A stretch of DNA of 39,536 bases, from the IMG/VR virus record IMGVR_UViG_3300022752_000168, positions 1 to 39,536 of that record. One strand, written 5' to 3'. Numbering within the stretch: the first letter of the stretch is position 1; each line of letters begins with the position of its first letter. The DNA comes from a virus. Shown piece after piece: positions 19,635 to 28,127 of this stretch. The position numbers were made by a program, and so were the translations under genes. The notes beneath the pieces are model-generated. The model was not told the DNA's origin. It ran no database searches and saw only the letters and a program-made list of their open reading frames with translations.

Positions 19635-20907
19635 CATCCCTGACAAGCTCGTCCCGGTCTTTGAGGGCGTAGCGCGTTATCGGGGGTCATTCGGCGGACG
19701 GGGCAGCGCCAAGACGCGCACCTTTGCCAAGATGACGGCTGTTGCTGCCGCGACCGCCGCAGAAGAGGGGCGCTCAGGCATTATCTTGTGCTGCCGCGAG
19801 TTCATGAACACGCTGGCGGACTCCTCGCTCAGCGAGATCAAAGCCGCGATCGACAGCGAGCTGTGGCTGCAGCAGCAGTTTGAGGTGGGGAAAGAATACG
19901 TCCGCACACGGTGTGGCCGCGTCGAGTACGCGTTCACCGGCCTGCGGCACAACATCGAGAGCATCAAGTCGAAGGCGAACATCCTGATCGCCTGGGTCGA
20001 TGAGGCCGAGCGCGTCAGCGACGAGGCCTGGACAAAGCTGATTCCGACCGTCCGCGAGGAAGGGTCGGAGATCTGGGTGACGTGGAACCCGGAGCGCAAA
20101 GGCAGCGCAACGGACTTGCGCTTCCGCGGCAAGAGCGACCACGACATGCGCATCGTCGAGATGAACTGGCGGGACAACCCTTGGTTCCCCAAGACGCTCG
20201 ACGACGAGCGCTTGCGCGATCGACGCGACCGGCCCGACCAGTATCCGCACATCTGGGAAGGCGAATATGCGACCGTCGCGACGGGCGCTTATTACGCTCG
20301 CAACCTGATCGAGGCGAAGGACCAGGGTCGCTTCACGCGTCTGGCGCCGGATCCGCTGCTCAGCATCCGCAGCTATCACGACATCGGCGGGTCGGGGGCG
20401 AAGGCGGACAACTACTCGATCTGGGTGTGCCAGTTCGTAGGCAAAGAGATCCGCGTGTTGGACCACTACACTGCGAAGGGCCAGCCAATCGGCGCGCACG
20501 TTGCGTGGATGCGCAACAGAGGGTGGGACAAGGCGCAGATCATCCTCCCGCACGACGGCGTGCAGCAGGACGCTCTGGCGTACTCGTGGGAGGACCACTG
20601 GCGCGCGGCCGGCTTTACGGCGCGGGTCATTCCGAACCAAGGGCCAGGCGCTGCCATGATGCGCGTCGAGAACGCGCGGCGCTGGTTTAATCGCATGTGG
20701 TTCGACGAGGAACGCACGCAGGTCGGGCGCATCTCGCTCGGCATGTACAAGCCCAAGATCAGCAAGGAAACCGGCGCCGATCAGGGGCCGGACCATGACC
20801 TTTACTCACACGACGCAGACGCCTTCGGGCTCATGGCGTCAGACTACAAAGAACCCACCACCACAGCCGAAACCGCGGCCCGCCCGCGGTACGGCACGAT
20901 CGCTTGA
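19597..20907 (+). CDS. Terminase large subunit (packaging ATPase/nuclease)
   Basis: The 436-residue protein has Walker A GGRGSAKT (33-40), Walker B ILIAWVDEAE (Asp135, Glu136) and the coupling motif TWNP (162-165) in the ATPase half. An RNase H-like nuclease half follows with YHDIGGSGAKADNYS (Asp262), ILPHDGVQQDA (Asp320) and DLYSHDADAFG (Asp406/408). It pumps DNA into the prohead and cuts concatemers; the sequence resembles the PBSX/headful-type subfamily. The start is TTG at 19597, inside the small-subunit gene after AAGG. No better start exists before the conserved FEGVARYRGSFGG. Confidence 0.92.
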   Translation: MSSAASEQTLTIDIPDKLVPVFEGVARYRGSFGGRGSAKTRTFAKMTAVAAATAAEEGRSGIILCCREFMNTLADSSLSEIKAAIDSELWLQQQFEVGKEYVRTRCGRVEYAFTGLRHNIESIKSKANILIAWVDEAERVSDEAWTKLIPTVREEGSEIWVTWNPERKGSATDLRFRGKSDHDMRIVEMNWRDNPWFPKTLDDERLRDRRDRPDQYPHIWEGEYATVATGAYYARNLIEAKDQGRFTRLAPDPLLSIRSYHDIGGSGAKADNYSIWVCQFVGKEIRVLDHYTAKGQPIGAHVAWMRNRGWDKAQIILPHDGVQQDALAYSWEDHWRAAGFTARVIPNQGPGAAMMRVENARRWFNRMWFDEERTQVGRISLGMYKPKISKETGADQGPDHDLYSHDADAFGLMASDYKEPTTTAETAARPRYGTIA

Positions 20908-20916
20908 GGAACCAGC

Positions 20917-21204
20917 ATGTCGTTCAGAGAAGGCACACGCGCCTACGGCGTGCCGCAGCGTGTGAGCGTGTCCAGCTCGTCAACGCAATCGTCCGTGTTG
21001 ACCGAAGTAGACGAGGTGCTGATGCACGCAACGACGGCCTGCTACATCGTAACCGGCTCCAACCCGACCGCGACGACCAGCACGGGCATCCCGCTTATTG
21101 CGGGCGAGAAGTTTCACATGCGGATTACGCCAGGCACGCGCATCGCGGTGATCCGCGACTCTGCGGACGGCTTCCTCTTCATCGTGCCGACCCGCTCGAG
21201 CTAA
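20917..21204 (+). CDS. Small beta-rich head-associated protein (probable decoration)
   Basis: The 95-residue protein is Ser/Thr-rich with alternating hydrophobic strands (ACYIVTGSNPTATTSTGIPLIAGEKFHMRI). It lacks membrane or catalytic features. Short beta-rich products between terminase and portal are often minor head or decoration proteins, and a near-identical style (GSNPT...IPL..GE) is seen in such phage proteins. It overlaps the next start in TAATG. Function is inferred from context. Confidence 0.5.
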   Translation: MSFREGTRAYGVPQRVSVSSSSTQSSVLTEVDEVLMHATTACYIVTGSNPTATTSTGIPLIAGEKFHMRITPGTRIAVIRDSADGFLFIVPTRSS

Positions 21205-22499
21205 TGCCGCAACTCATTCGCGTGGCGACGCTGCTTGAGGGCGGCACGCTGCCGCCGTGGGCGCGTTACTCAGGCGCGCTGGCTGCTCTGCTCAACGAGG
21301 CGCAGAACAGCGGCCTGGTGCTCGACTTCACGCAGGACATCGCGTTTCGCACGGGTACGCAGTCCACGATCGCCGGCGTCTCCGGCTGGGCCTACACCCG
21401 CAGCGGCTCTGCCTACGACCTCGCTGGGTCCACGCTCTTCGGAGCCAACACGCCACGCCGCACGAGCGCGGGGCTGCTGGTGGAGGCCAGTGGGACGAAT
21501 CTGCTGTTGCAGAGCCAGACGTTTGACACAACGTGGAGCCGAAATGGCGCGACCGTTACGGCAGATGCCGGAACTGCCCCAGACGGGACGTTGACCGCCG
21601 ACAAGCTGGCCGAAACGGCGACTTCTGGAACGCACGATGTGCGGCAGACATACGCGTTCGCGGCCTCTACGACATACACGCTGTCAGTTTTTTTCGCTCC
21701 TGCCGAGCGCACGTTCGCTTCCGTCATCGCGTTTGGCGCGGCGTTTGCGTCATCGACTGGGGTGCAAATCAACCTCACCACGGGCGCAGTCACCACGCTT
21801 GGTGGGTACGTTGCGTTTTCGACAACCACCGTCACCATGCTCGCCGGCGGCATCGTTCGCGTCGCCTGCACGTTCACGACGAACGGGTCTGGCGGCTCGT
21901 CTACGGTGGGCTTCCTGACCTCAAACGGAACGGCTTCGGATAGCTTTTCGGGAACGCTTGGAAGCGGCGTATTCCTCTGGGGCGCGCAACTCGAAACCGG
22001 CTCCACCGCGACGAGCTATGTTCCCACCACAACAGCCAGCGCATCGCGAGGCGCTGATGCGGCGAGCATTACGGGGCTGAGCTTTAGCGGGGCGCATTCG
22101 GTGATTGCGATCACGGGGGTGAAGGGGGTCGGCAGTTCGGAATCGGTCTACCAGCTCAGCGACGGAACAACGAACAACCGCAGCTTGATTTATCGCAACT
22201 CGGCAAACGTAATGGCGCTTGTCGATAGCGGCGGGGCCAACCAAGCGAACCAAGCAAGCGGATCTTGGACGGGTTCTGCGCAGAACATTGCAATGCGCGT
22301 CAACACGAACGACGTTCGGGCGGCTGTCGGCGGAACGCTTGGCACGGCAGACACGACGGCGACGCTTCCCGCTGGCACGCTGACGACGCTTATTCTTGGG
22401 GATACGCCAACCACGGTCGAGCTAGGCGGCCCCATCCAACTCCTCGCCATCCTGCCACGCGCCCTCACTGACGGCGAACTGACCGGGTCCACATCATGA
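21204..22499 (+). CDS. Carbohydrate-binding/jelly-roll-type virion protein
   Basis: From the ATG at 21204 (overlapping the previous TAA) the protein has 431 residues. About 95-290 is a jelly-roll-type carbohydrate-binding module seen in many phage proteins: TNLLLQSQTFDTTWSRNG, then APDGTLTADKLAET, TTYTLSVFF, and finally FLWGAQLETGSTATSYVPTT. Residues 300-431 form a second beta domain of LamG type ending in a PRALTDGEL motif. It could decorate the capsid or bind host glycans. The frame upstream of 21204 crosses another gene and is ignored. Confidence 0.65.
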   Translation: MPQLIRVATLLEGGTLPPWARYSGALAALLNEAQNSGLVLDFTQDIAFRTGTQSTIAGVSGWAYTRSGSAYDLAGSTLFGANTPRRTSAGLLVEASGTNLLLQSQTFDTTWSRNGATVTADAGTAPDGTLTADKLAETATSGTHDVRQTYAFAASTTYTLSVFFAPAERTFASVIAFGAAFASSTGVQINLTTGAVTTLGGYVAFSTTTVTMLAGGIVRVACTFTTNGSGGSSTVGFLTSNGTASDSFSGTLGSGVFLWGAQLETGSTATSYVPTTTASASRGADAASITGLSFSGAHSVIAITGVKGVGSSESVYQLSDGTTNNRSLIYRNSANVMALVDSGGANQANQASGSWTGSAQNIAMRVNTNDVRAAVGGTLGTADTTATLPAGTLTTLILGDTPTTVELGGPIQLLAILPRALTDGELTGSTS

Positions 22500-22930
22500 C
22501 CCGCCGCCGCCTCGTAGACGCCACGCTGTTCGCCGCGCTCATCGCAACCATGATCGCCATTGCGCTTCTGGTAAGCGGCTGCATGACGATCCAGCCGATC
22601 GAGCCGGTGATTAATCCGCCGGGACGGTATCAGGGCGACACGTCGGTCAAAGTTGAGTTCGTGCATCCCGCCTTGGTCGGCGTCCGCTGCGCCAAACGCG
22701 GCGCAAAGATCATCGGCCTGCCTGCCATCAATTCCGCCGCTTGCTCCGACACCAAGCTCATGACCCTGCCCAACCCGTGCTTCACGCTGACGGGCGGCTG
22801 GTATGCGCGGGTGCTGTGCCATGAAATGGCGCACGCAAATGGCTGGGAGCCGAACCATGCGGGCGGGTCTTATGTGAAGCGCGAGGATCCAATCCTGCCG
22901 ACTGACTTTATGCCGAAGGCCGCGCCCTGA
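22496..22930 (+). CDS. Lipoprotein with HExxH zinc-metalloprotease motif
   Basis: The 144-residue product has a basic start, a hydrophobic segment (about 9-28) and a lipobox LVSGC (Cys29), so it should be exported and lipidated. The mature part contains VLCHEMAHANGWEPNH (about 107-121): His109, Glu110 and His113 form the HExxH zinc site, with His121 as a possible third ligand, as in metzincin-like enzymes. Cys65, Cys83 and Cys95 may form disulfides. It lies between a carbohydrate-binding virion protein and the portal. Possible roles are envelope protein processing, lysis or superinfection exclusion; none is shown. Confidence 0.65.
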   Translation: MTRRRLVDATLFAALIATMIAIALLVSGCMTIQPIEPVINPPGRYQGDTSVKVEFVHPALVGVRCAKRGAKIIGLPAINSAACSDTKLMTLPNPCFTLTGGWYARVLCHEMAHANGWEPNHAGGSYVKREDPILPTDFMPKAAP

Positions 22931-23442
22931 TGGCTATGATGCTCGTCCGTTCACGCATCACGCGGCCGAACGACACGACCCCGTACGCGGTGGGCGATCT
23001 GCTTGCCAACTCGACGACCGCGGGCAGCGTCACGCCGTTCACGTTTACCCATGACGGCGTCGTGCAGCCGGTGCAGGTAAGCCGCTTCATCATGAAGTCG
23101 TCGCAGGATTTGGTCACGAACAAGAACTTCCAGCTTTACCTGTTCTCGCGCTCGCCGACCGTCACCAACGGCGACAACGGCGCATTCGCCGTGACCGCTG
23201 CCAACGGCGTTGACAACCTCGGCGGCGTGTACGGATCGTCAGCAGCGGTCAACACGGGTGCGGGGGCGATCAACTATCTCTACCCGCTGGACGCGGCCGG
23301 CACCTTCGCCAACGGCTGGATTCCGCAAGTGTTCGCCCTGCCGTTCTTCGGCCTCATCAAGGTCAACGCGGCCTACACGCCAACGGCGCTGGAGACGTTT
23401 GAACTCAGCGCCGAGTGCGACATGATCTCATATGGCAGATAG
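22930..23442 (+). CDS. Beta-rich head-associated protein (probable decoration or minor capsid)
   Basis: The 170-residue protein is beta-rich and low in charge (RITRPNDTTPYAVGDLLANSTTAGSV..., SRFIMKSSQDLVTNKNFQLYLF). The 'I..pndTtpYaaGDvi..st' opening followed by 'i.ra.l..s......f.l.lf...Pt' is common in phage head proteins next to portal or scaffold genes. It overlaps the portal start by 11 bases. A role as head decoration protein is inferred. Confidence 0.6.
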   Translation: MAMMLVRSRITRPNDTTPYAVGDLLANSTTAGSVTPFTFTHDGVVQPVQVSRFIMKSSQDLVTNKNFQLYLFSRSPTVTNGDNGAFAVTAANGVDNLGGVYGSSAAVNTGAGAINYLYPLDAAGTFANGWIPQVFALPFFGLIKVNAAYTPTALETFELSAECDMISYGR

Positions 23443-25747
23443 CTCTAGTTACGCCCAGTTCGGCAGTCAGGCCGAACGTGAGGCCGAATTGCTCCGACTG
23501 CTGAAGGGCGAAGAGAACGACGCCCTCGGCTATCGTCAGAGCGAGTTGCAGCAGCAGCAGATCGATGCGCTGAAGCACTTCTTTGGCGAGCGCTATGGCG
23601 ACGAGGAAGACGGACGCTCGCAGGTCGTCACCCGTGAGGTTTTTGAGGTCATCGAGTGGACCATTCCTGACCTCATGCGCGTATTTGCCGGCGGCAATAA
23701 CGTCGTCTACCTCGAAGAGACGAGCCAGCAGGATGCGAAGTTCGCGCGGGATGCGGCGGACTACCTCAATTGGATCTTCTACACCGACAACTTCGGCTAC
23801 GAGCTGCTGCACGACTTTGCGTTCGACGGCCTGTTGAACCGTCGCGGCTTCCTGGCCTGCTACTGGCGCGAGAAGGAATATTACGCGCCGGAGACCCTGA
23901 CGGGCCTCAACATGCCGCAGGTGCAGCAGATCGCGAACGATCCGAACCTGGAGATCGTCGGCCAGGATTTCGACCAAGAGACCGACGCGGGCGGCATCAC
24001 GCTACAGGTGCGGCGCGTCAAGGCGTGCGCGCGGGTCGAGATCACGGGCGTCGCGCCGGAAGACATGCGGCTGAACGGCCGCGCCGTTGACATCGATAAT
24101 GCGCGATATGTGGGGCGTGTCGTCCGTATGCTGCGCGGCGAGGTCGCGGCGATGTGGCCGGACAAGGCCGAGCAGATCCGCGCGTACAGCGGCAGCGCAG
24201 TCAGCGGGCCGCAGAACATCCGCCGCGGGTCTGACGTGCGTATGGTCCGCTTCAATGACCAAAGCGACGACTGGCAGGCAACGGGCAACAATCCGGCGCA
24301 GCAGCTCGAGCTGCTTGAGGAGTACCTGCGCGTTGACCTCAACGGCGACGGCTACCCGGAACTGATCCGGTCCTACCGCGTCGGCGACCTGATCCTGGAA
24401 GAGTCCGAGGTCAACGAAAATCCGTTCGGCTCGTGGACCCCGATCCGCGTGCCGCACCGCTTCTACGGCCTGTCGATGCACGACATCACGGCGGACCTGC
24501 AGCGGCGCTCGACCGTGCTGACGCGCGCGGCGCTCGACGCGGTCTATCAGAGCGTGATCAACCGCGAGGCGTTTGACCGCAACCGCGTGAACGTCGATGC
24601 GCTGCTTGCCACCTACGCCGGCGCGAAGATCCCCGTGGACGGCGATCCTGGCAGCGCGATCATGCCGCTGACGGGCGGGCTGGATACGGCCAAAACCGCA
24701 TGGGACGCGCTCAATCAGTTGACCGCGACCTTGGAGAACCGCACCGGCGCCACGCGCCAGACGCAGGGCGTGGACCCTGACGCGCTGCTCAAGGGCGCGC
24801 ACTCAGGCAAGGCGATCGACCTCCTGCAGACCGCAGGCGCGGCGCGCAAAGAGGTGATGGCGCGCAACATGGCCGCGGGCCTTGAGCGCTTCTTCGCCAA
24901 GCTCTACCGCCTGGTGTGCCGTCATCAGAACGAGCCCATCCAGACGCGTGTGGGCGGCAAGTATGCGCAGTTCGATCCGCGTGAGTGGAACCAGAACCTG
25001 CGCGTGCATATCCACACCGGCACGGGCACGGGCAATCGTGACCAGACCGTTGCGGGGCTCAACCTGATTGGCCAGGCCATGCAGGGCATGGTGGAGATGG
25101 TGGGGCCGGACAATCCGGTGATCACGACGGAACATCGCTATCGCTGGTTCGAGGAACTGTGCCGCGCGCTGGGCTATCGCTCAGCCGAGCCGTTCGCTGC
25201 CGAGCCGCCTGAAGTGCCCGTGCAGGGGCCAAACGGGCAGCCGGAGATCAATTCGGAGACAGGACAACCGGCCACCAAGCCGTGGTCGCCGCCGCCCAAG
25301 CCTGACCCTGCGCAGATGAAGGTGCAGGCCGACATGCAGGCCACGCAGGCGAAGATGCAGACCGACACGCAGATGGCGCAACTCAAGCACGGGCTTGAGC
25401 AGCAGAAGGCGCAGATCGACGTGCAGATGCAGGAGCGCCGCGCGCAGGCTGACATGGAGATTGCGCGCTACAAGGCCGAGCTTGACGCGCAACTGGCGCG
25501 CGACAAAGCGGCGGCCGAGGCGGACCTCGCGCGAGAGAAGTCCGCGCAGGAATTGCAACTGGCGTACGCCAAGCTCGAGGCTGAGACGCAACTCGCTCGC
25601 GAGAAGATGCAGATCGAGGCTGAGGTTGCGCGCCAGAGCGCGAAGCTGAACGCCAAGGCCAAGGCGTCCGCGAACGGCGCCGACATCGGCGACGACGATG
25701 ACGACGCCTTGCCGTCGTACCGATCGGGCGGCGCTTTGGATGAGTGA
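23432..25747 (+). CDS. Portal protein (P22-like)
   Basis: The 771-residue protein matches large P22-type portals: an N-terminal region with EVFEVIEWTIPDLMRVFAGG, NWIFYTDNFGYELLHDFAFDG and LLNRRGFLACYW, a central clip/stem region, and VPHRFYGLSMHDITADLQ around residue 350. A C-terminal run of some 130 residues (about 625-745) is a continuous Gln/Ala/Lys/Glu helix, like the barrel of P22 portal that extends into the head. Twelve copies form the DNA gate at one vertex, docking the terminase and later the adaptor. It is preceded by head proteins and followed by the scaffold. Confidence 0.9.
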   Translation: MADSSSYAQFGSQAEREAELLRLLKGEENDALGYRQSELQQQQIDALKHFFGERYGDEEDGRSQVVTREVFEVIEWTIPDLMRVFAGGNNVVYLEETSQQDAKFARDAADYLNWIFYTDNFGYELLHDFAFDGLLNRRGFLACYWREKEYYAPETLTGLNMPQVQQIANDPNLEIVGQDFDQETDAGGITLQVRRVKACARVEITGVAPEDMRLNGRAVDIDNARYVGRVVRMLRGEVAAMWPDKAEQIRAYSGSAVSGPQNIRRGSDVRMVRFNDQSDDWQATGNNPAQQLELLEEYLRVDLNGDGYPELIRSYRVGDLILEESEVNENPFGSWTPIRVPHRFYGLSMHDITADLQRRSTVLTRAALDAVYQSVINREAFDRNRVNVDALLATYAGAKIPVDGDPGSAIMPLTGGLDTAKTAWDALNQLTATLENRTGATRQTQGVDPDALLKGAHSGKAIDLLQTAGAARKEVMARNMAAGLERFFAKLYRLVCRHQNEPIQTRVGGKYAQFDPREWNQNLRVHIHTGTGTGNRDQTVAGLNLIGQAMQGMVEMVGPDNPVITTEHRYRWFEELCRALGYRSAEPFAAEPPEVPVQGPNGQPEINSETGQPATKPWSPPPKPDPAQMKVQADMQATQAKMQTDTQMAQLKHGLEQQKAQIDVQMQERRAQADMEIARYKAELDAQLARDKAAAEADLAREKSAQELQLAYAKLEAETQLAREKMQIEAEVARQSAKLNAKAKASANGADIGDDDDDALPSYRSGGALDE

Positions 25748-26030
25748 CCGCATCGAAGTTTTACGGGACGCCCTCGCGAACGCCGAAAGCGCGCGACGCA
25801 TGAGGAGCGAGCCTGTCTGGAATCCCATCTGGGACACTCTCGAGCGAGAGCTGCTTGGGCGGCTGCTCGACCTTGGACCTGACGATGACGAGGCGCGCTG
25901 GCGTCTGTCGCAGGCCATCAACGTGACGCGGCGGGTGAGATCACTCGTCGAGTCAGAAGGGGCGACGCGGGACCAGATCATTCGTGAACTGGACCGTTTA
26001 GAGGGCCGGACCATGCCGGCCGTTGCATAG
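25740..26030 (+). CDS. Small helical protein between portal and scaffold
   Basis: Starting at ATG 25740, which overlaps the portal gene by 8 bases, the 96-residue product is helical (SDRIEVLRDALANAESARRM, RWRLSQAINVTRRVRSL). No domain is recognised; similar small proteins often occur between portal and scaffold genes of podoviruses. The frame continues upstream but only over portal codons. Confidence 0.55.
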   Translation: MSDRIEVLRDALANAESARRMRSEPVWNPIWDTLERELLGRLLDLGPDDDEARWRLSQAINVTRRVRSLVESEGATRDQIIRELDRLEGRTMPAVA

Positions 26031-26039
26031 GAATCGCGT

Positions 26040-27074
26040 ATGACGACGGAACTAAGCGGCGAAGATGCCAGCATCCAAGCGGCAACGGCGAAGATCCTCA
26101 GCCTCGGGCCATCGGCCTGGGGTGATGATGTGCCTGCGCAAGCTCCGAAGCAGCGCGAGAACCGTCTCGATCGTGACCCCATCGAAAGAGAAACCAGCAC
26201 GGACCTAGCCGAATCCGAAAAGGAAGAGGCACAGGGCCAGGCTGACCAGAAGGCCGAAACCAAGGCGCCCGAAGAGGGTGCGGCGGACTATCTGGAAATA
26301 CCCGGCGAGGAAGGCCAAGAGGCGGAAAAGGTTCCGCTGGCTGACGCCGTCGAAGCCATCAAACAAATGCGAGCGCTCCAGGGCGACGTCGCGTCAGCAG
26401 TCAACAAAGCGGAAGCGGAATATCAGGAAAAGGTCGATGCGGGCCTAAGCGAGATGTCGCGCGTCTATGACGCCGTCATTCAGCAGGCGCGGACTGTCAT
26501 CCAGTCCATGCCGTCGCCACAGCCGCCAGACCGATCCCTGATTACCCAAGACCCGGAAGTCTACCAACTGCTCCTGCAGCAGTACGAGTATCAGGTGCAA
26601 ATGCTGAATGGTGCGCAAGAGCGTGCGCAAGAGGCGGCGAAAGAGCAGGCGCAAGTTCGCCAGCAGCAAGCCGCCTTGCGCATGCAACGCGAGAACGAGC
26701 GGCTTGGTCGTTATATCCCTGAGTGGAAAGACGAGAAGAGCCGCACGGACCTCGCGTCACGCATGAGCGAGTTCATGTCGAAACAGTACGGGCTCGACGA
26801 GGCGACCATGAACGAGGTCGCCTTCGATCACCGGCTTGTACGCGCCATGCACGAGCTGATGACGCTCAAAGCGCAGGCGAGCAAAGCACCCGAGGTTCGC
26901 AAGGAAGTGCAGGAACGTGCGCCGAAAATCACGAAGGCCGCCCCGTCGCAACAACGTGCGCCGGATGGTCGTTTCGCGAACGACGCCGCCAAGCAGTTGA
27001 AGGATTCCGGATCGGAAGAAGCCGCAGCCCGTTTGTTCCTGTCTGACCCGCGATTTAAGTCGCTCTTTGCTTAG
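26040..27074 (+). CDS. Scaffolding-type head assembly protein
   Basis: The 344-residue protein lies just before the major capsid gene, as scaffolds do. It has an acidic, disordered N-terminal third (TDLAESEKEEAQGQADQKAE...), a long Gln/Ala/Glu-rich coiled-coil middle (about 100-240), and a C-terminal region with PDGRFANDAAKQLKDSGSEEAAARLFL. Composition, length and position all fit an internal scaffold that guides capsid assembly and is removed before packaging; no protease for it is encoded nearby. The 9-base gap to the preceding gene has its SD-like GGAA. Confidence 0.75.
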   Translation: MTTELSGEDASIQAATAKILSLGPSAWGDDVPAQAPKQRENRLDRDPIERETSTDLAESEKEEAQGQADQKAETKAPEEGAADYLEIPGEEGQEAEKVPLADAVEAIKQMRALQGDVASAVNKAEAEYQEKVDAGLSEMSRVYDAVIQQARTVIQSMPSPQPPDRSLITQDPEVYQLLLQQYEYQVQMLNGAQERAQEAAKEQAQVRQQQAALRMQRENERLGRYIPEWKDEKSRTDLASRMSEFMSKQYGLDEATMNEVAFDHRLVRAMHELMTLKAQASKAPEVRKEVQERAPKITKAAPSQQRAPDGRFANDAAKQLKDSGSEEAAARLFLSDPRFKSLFA

Positions 27075-27076
27075 CG

Positions 27077-27093
27077 CTCATCCAGTAGATGAG
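27077..27093 (+). promoter_or_regulatory. Hairpin ahead of the major capsid start
   Basis: CTCATC (27077-27082) and GATGAG (27088-27093) form a 6-bp stem with loop CAGTA, 8 bases before the capsid ATG at 27102. The SD GAGG (27091-27094) is largely inside the stem. It may stabilise or cleave the mRNA between scaffold and capsid or tune capsid translation. No T-run follows, so it is not a classic terminator. Confidence 0.45.
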
Positions 27094-27101
27094 GTTATGA
27101 C

Positions 27102-28073
27102 ATGACGACGTATACTACATATACCCAGATCGGCATTCGCGAAGACTTGTCGAATGCTATCTATGACATTAGTCCATTAGATTTTCCCTTCATGACGTCC
27201 ATCTCCCGCGGCGCACCGGCTAAAAACCGGTTCGTTGAGTGGCAGACGGACGCCTTGGCCACGGCAGTCACGACGAACCAGGCGATCGAAGGCGCCGACG
27301 CGTCCTACTCGACCGCAACGCCGACCGTCCGCCTTCGGAACTTCACGCAGATCTCGCAGAAGAGCATCAGCGTGTCGGGCACGGCGCAGGCGGTGACGAC
27401 GGCGGGTCGCGAGGAAGAATTGGCTTACCAGATCGCCAAGCGCTCGAAAGAGATCAAGCGCGATATGGAAAGCTCGTTCACGCAGAACATTGCTTCGCGC
27501 GCTGGCTCTGCATCGACGGCCCGCCGCATGGCCGGCTATGAGGCGTGGATCACCACGAACACGTCGCGCGGCACGGGCGGTTCTAGCGGCGGCTATACCG
27601 CTGCGGGCACGGTCACGGCGGCGACGGATGCGTCATCGACGAACCAACGGACCTTCACGGAAACGCGCTTGAAGTCGGTCATCCAGCAATGCTGGTCGAG
27701 CGGCGGCAATCCGAACCTCGTCATTGTCGGGCCGATCAACAAGCAGAAGGCTTCGGCCTTTGCGGGCATCACGACGAAGTTCTCGGAGTTCGGCAATCCG
27801 TCGTCGTCGGCGGCGCTGACGATTGTGGCGGCCGCAGACCTGTATTTAAGCGATTTTGGCAAACTCAAGATCGTGCCGAACCGCTTCAGCCGAGAGCGGT
27901 CATGTTTGGTCATCGACCCGGAATACTGGTCGATTCACTACCTGCGTCCGTTCGCCGTCAACCCGATCAACAAGACGGGCGACGCAGACAGGCGTCAGTT
28001 GATTACCGAGTACACCCTGTGTTCGCGCAATCAGCGGGCGTCAGGAATTTTGGCGGATTTGACGACGACTTAG
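27102..28073 (+). CDS. Major capsid protein (SU10-like)
   Basis: The 323-residue protein follows the SU10 major capsid family (DUF5309): an early DLSNAIYDISPLDFPFMTSI, the segment FVEWQTDAL, RLRNFTQISQKSISVSGTAQAV, a long acidic helix KEIKRDMESSFTQN and the C-terminal ADRRQLITEYTLCSRNQRASGIL. These proteins have the HK97 fold and form the icosahedral shell. Its first dozen codons are AT-rich compared with neighbours, typical of highly expressed genes with an open start. It follows the scaffold and precedes an inserted HNH gene. Confidence 0.9.
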   Translation: MTTYTTYTQIGIREDLSNAIYDISPLDFPFMTSISRGAPAKNRFVEWQTDALATAVTTNQAIEGADASYSTATPTVRLRNFTQISQKSISVSGTAQAVTTAGREEELAYQIAKRSKEIKRDMESSFTQNIASRAGSASTARRMAGYEAWITTNTSRGTGGSSGGYTAAGTVTAATDASSTNQRTFTETRLKSVIQQCWSSGGNPNLVIVGPINKQKASAFAGITTKFSEFGNPSSSAALTIVAAADLYLSDFGKLKIVPNRFSRERSCLVIDPEYWSIHYLRPFAVNPINKTGDADRRQLITEYTLCSRNQRASGILADLTTT

Positions 28074-28108
28074 GTGGTTGTAAGCTGATAGTCCGGACAC
28101 CACATATG

Positions 28109-28126
28109 TTGCACTGAGAGGTGCAA
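28109..28126 (+). promoter_or_regulatory. Hairpin holding the SD of the HNH gene
   Basis: TTGCAC (28109-28114) and GTGCAA (28121-28126) form a perfect 6-bp stem ending 1 base before the ATG at 28128. The only SD-like sequence, GAGAGG (28116-28121), lies in the loop and first stem base. This would hinder ribosome access. Homing endonuclease genes of T4 use similar RNA hairpins to limit translation. Formation in vivo is unproven. Confidence 0.55.
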
Positions 28127-28127
28127 A

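Noticed and set aside
20917-22930. Diversity-generating retroelement near the variable-looking glycan-binding gene
   Set aside because: No reverse transcriptase gene and no duplicated variable/template repeat was seen.
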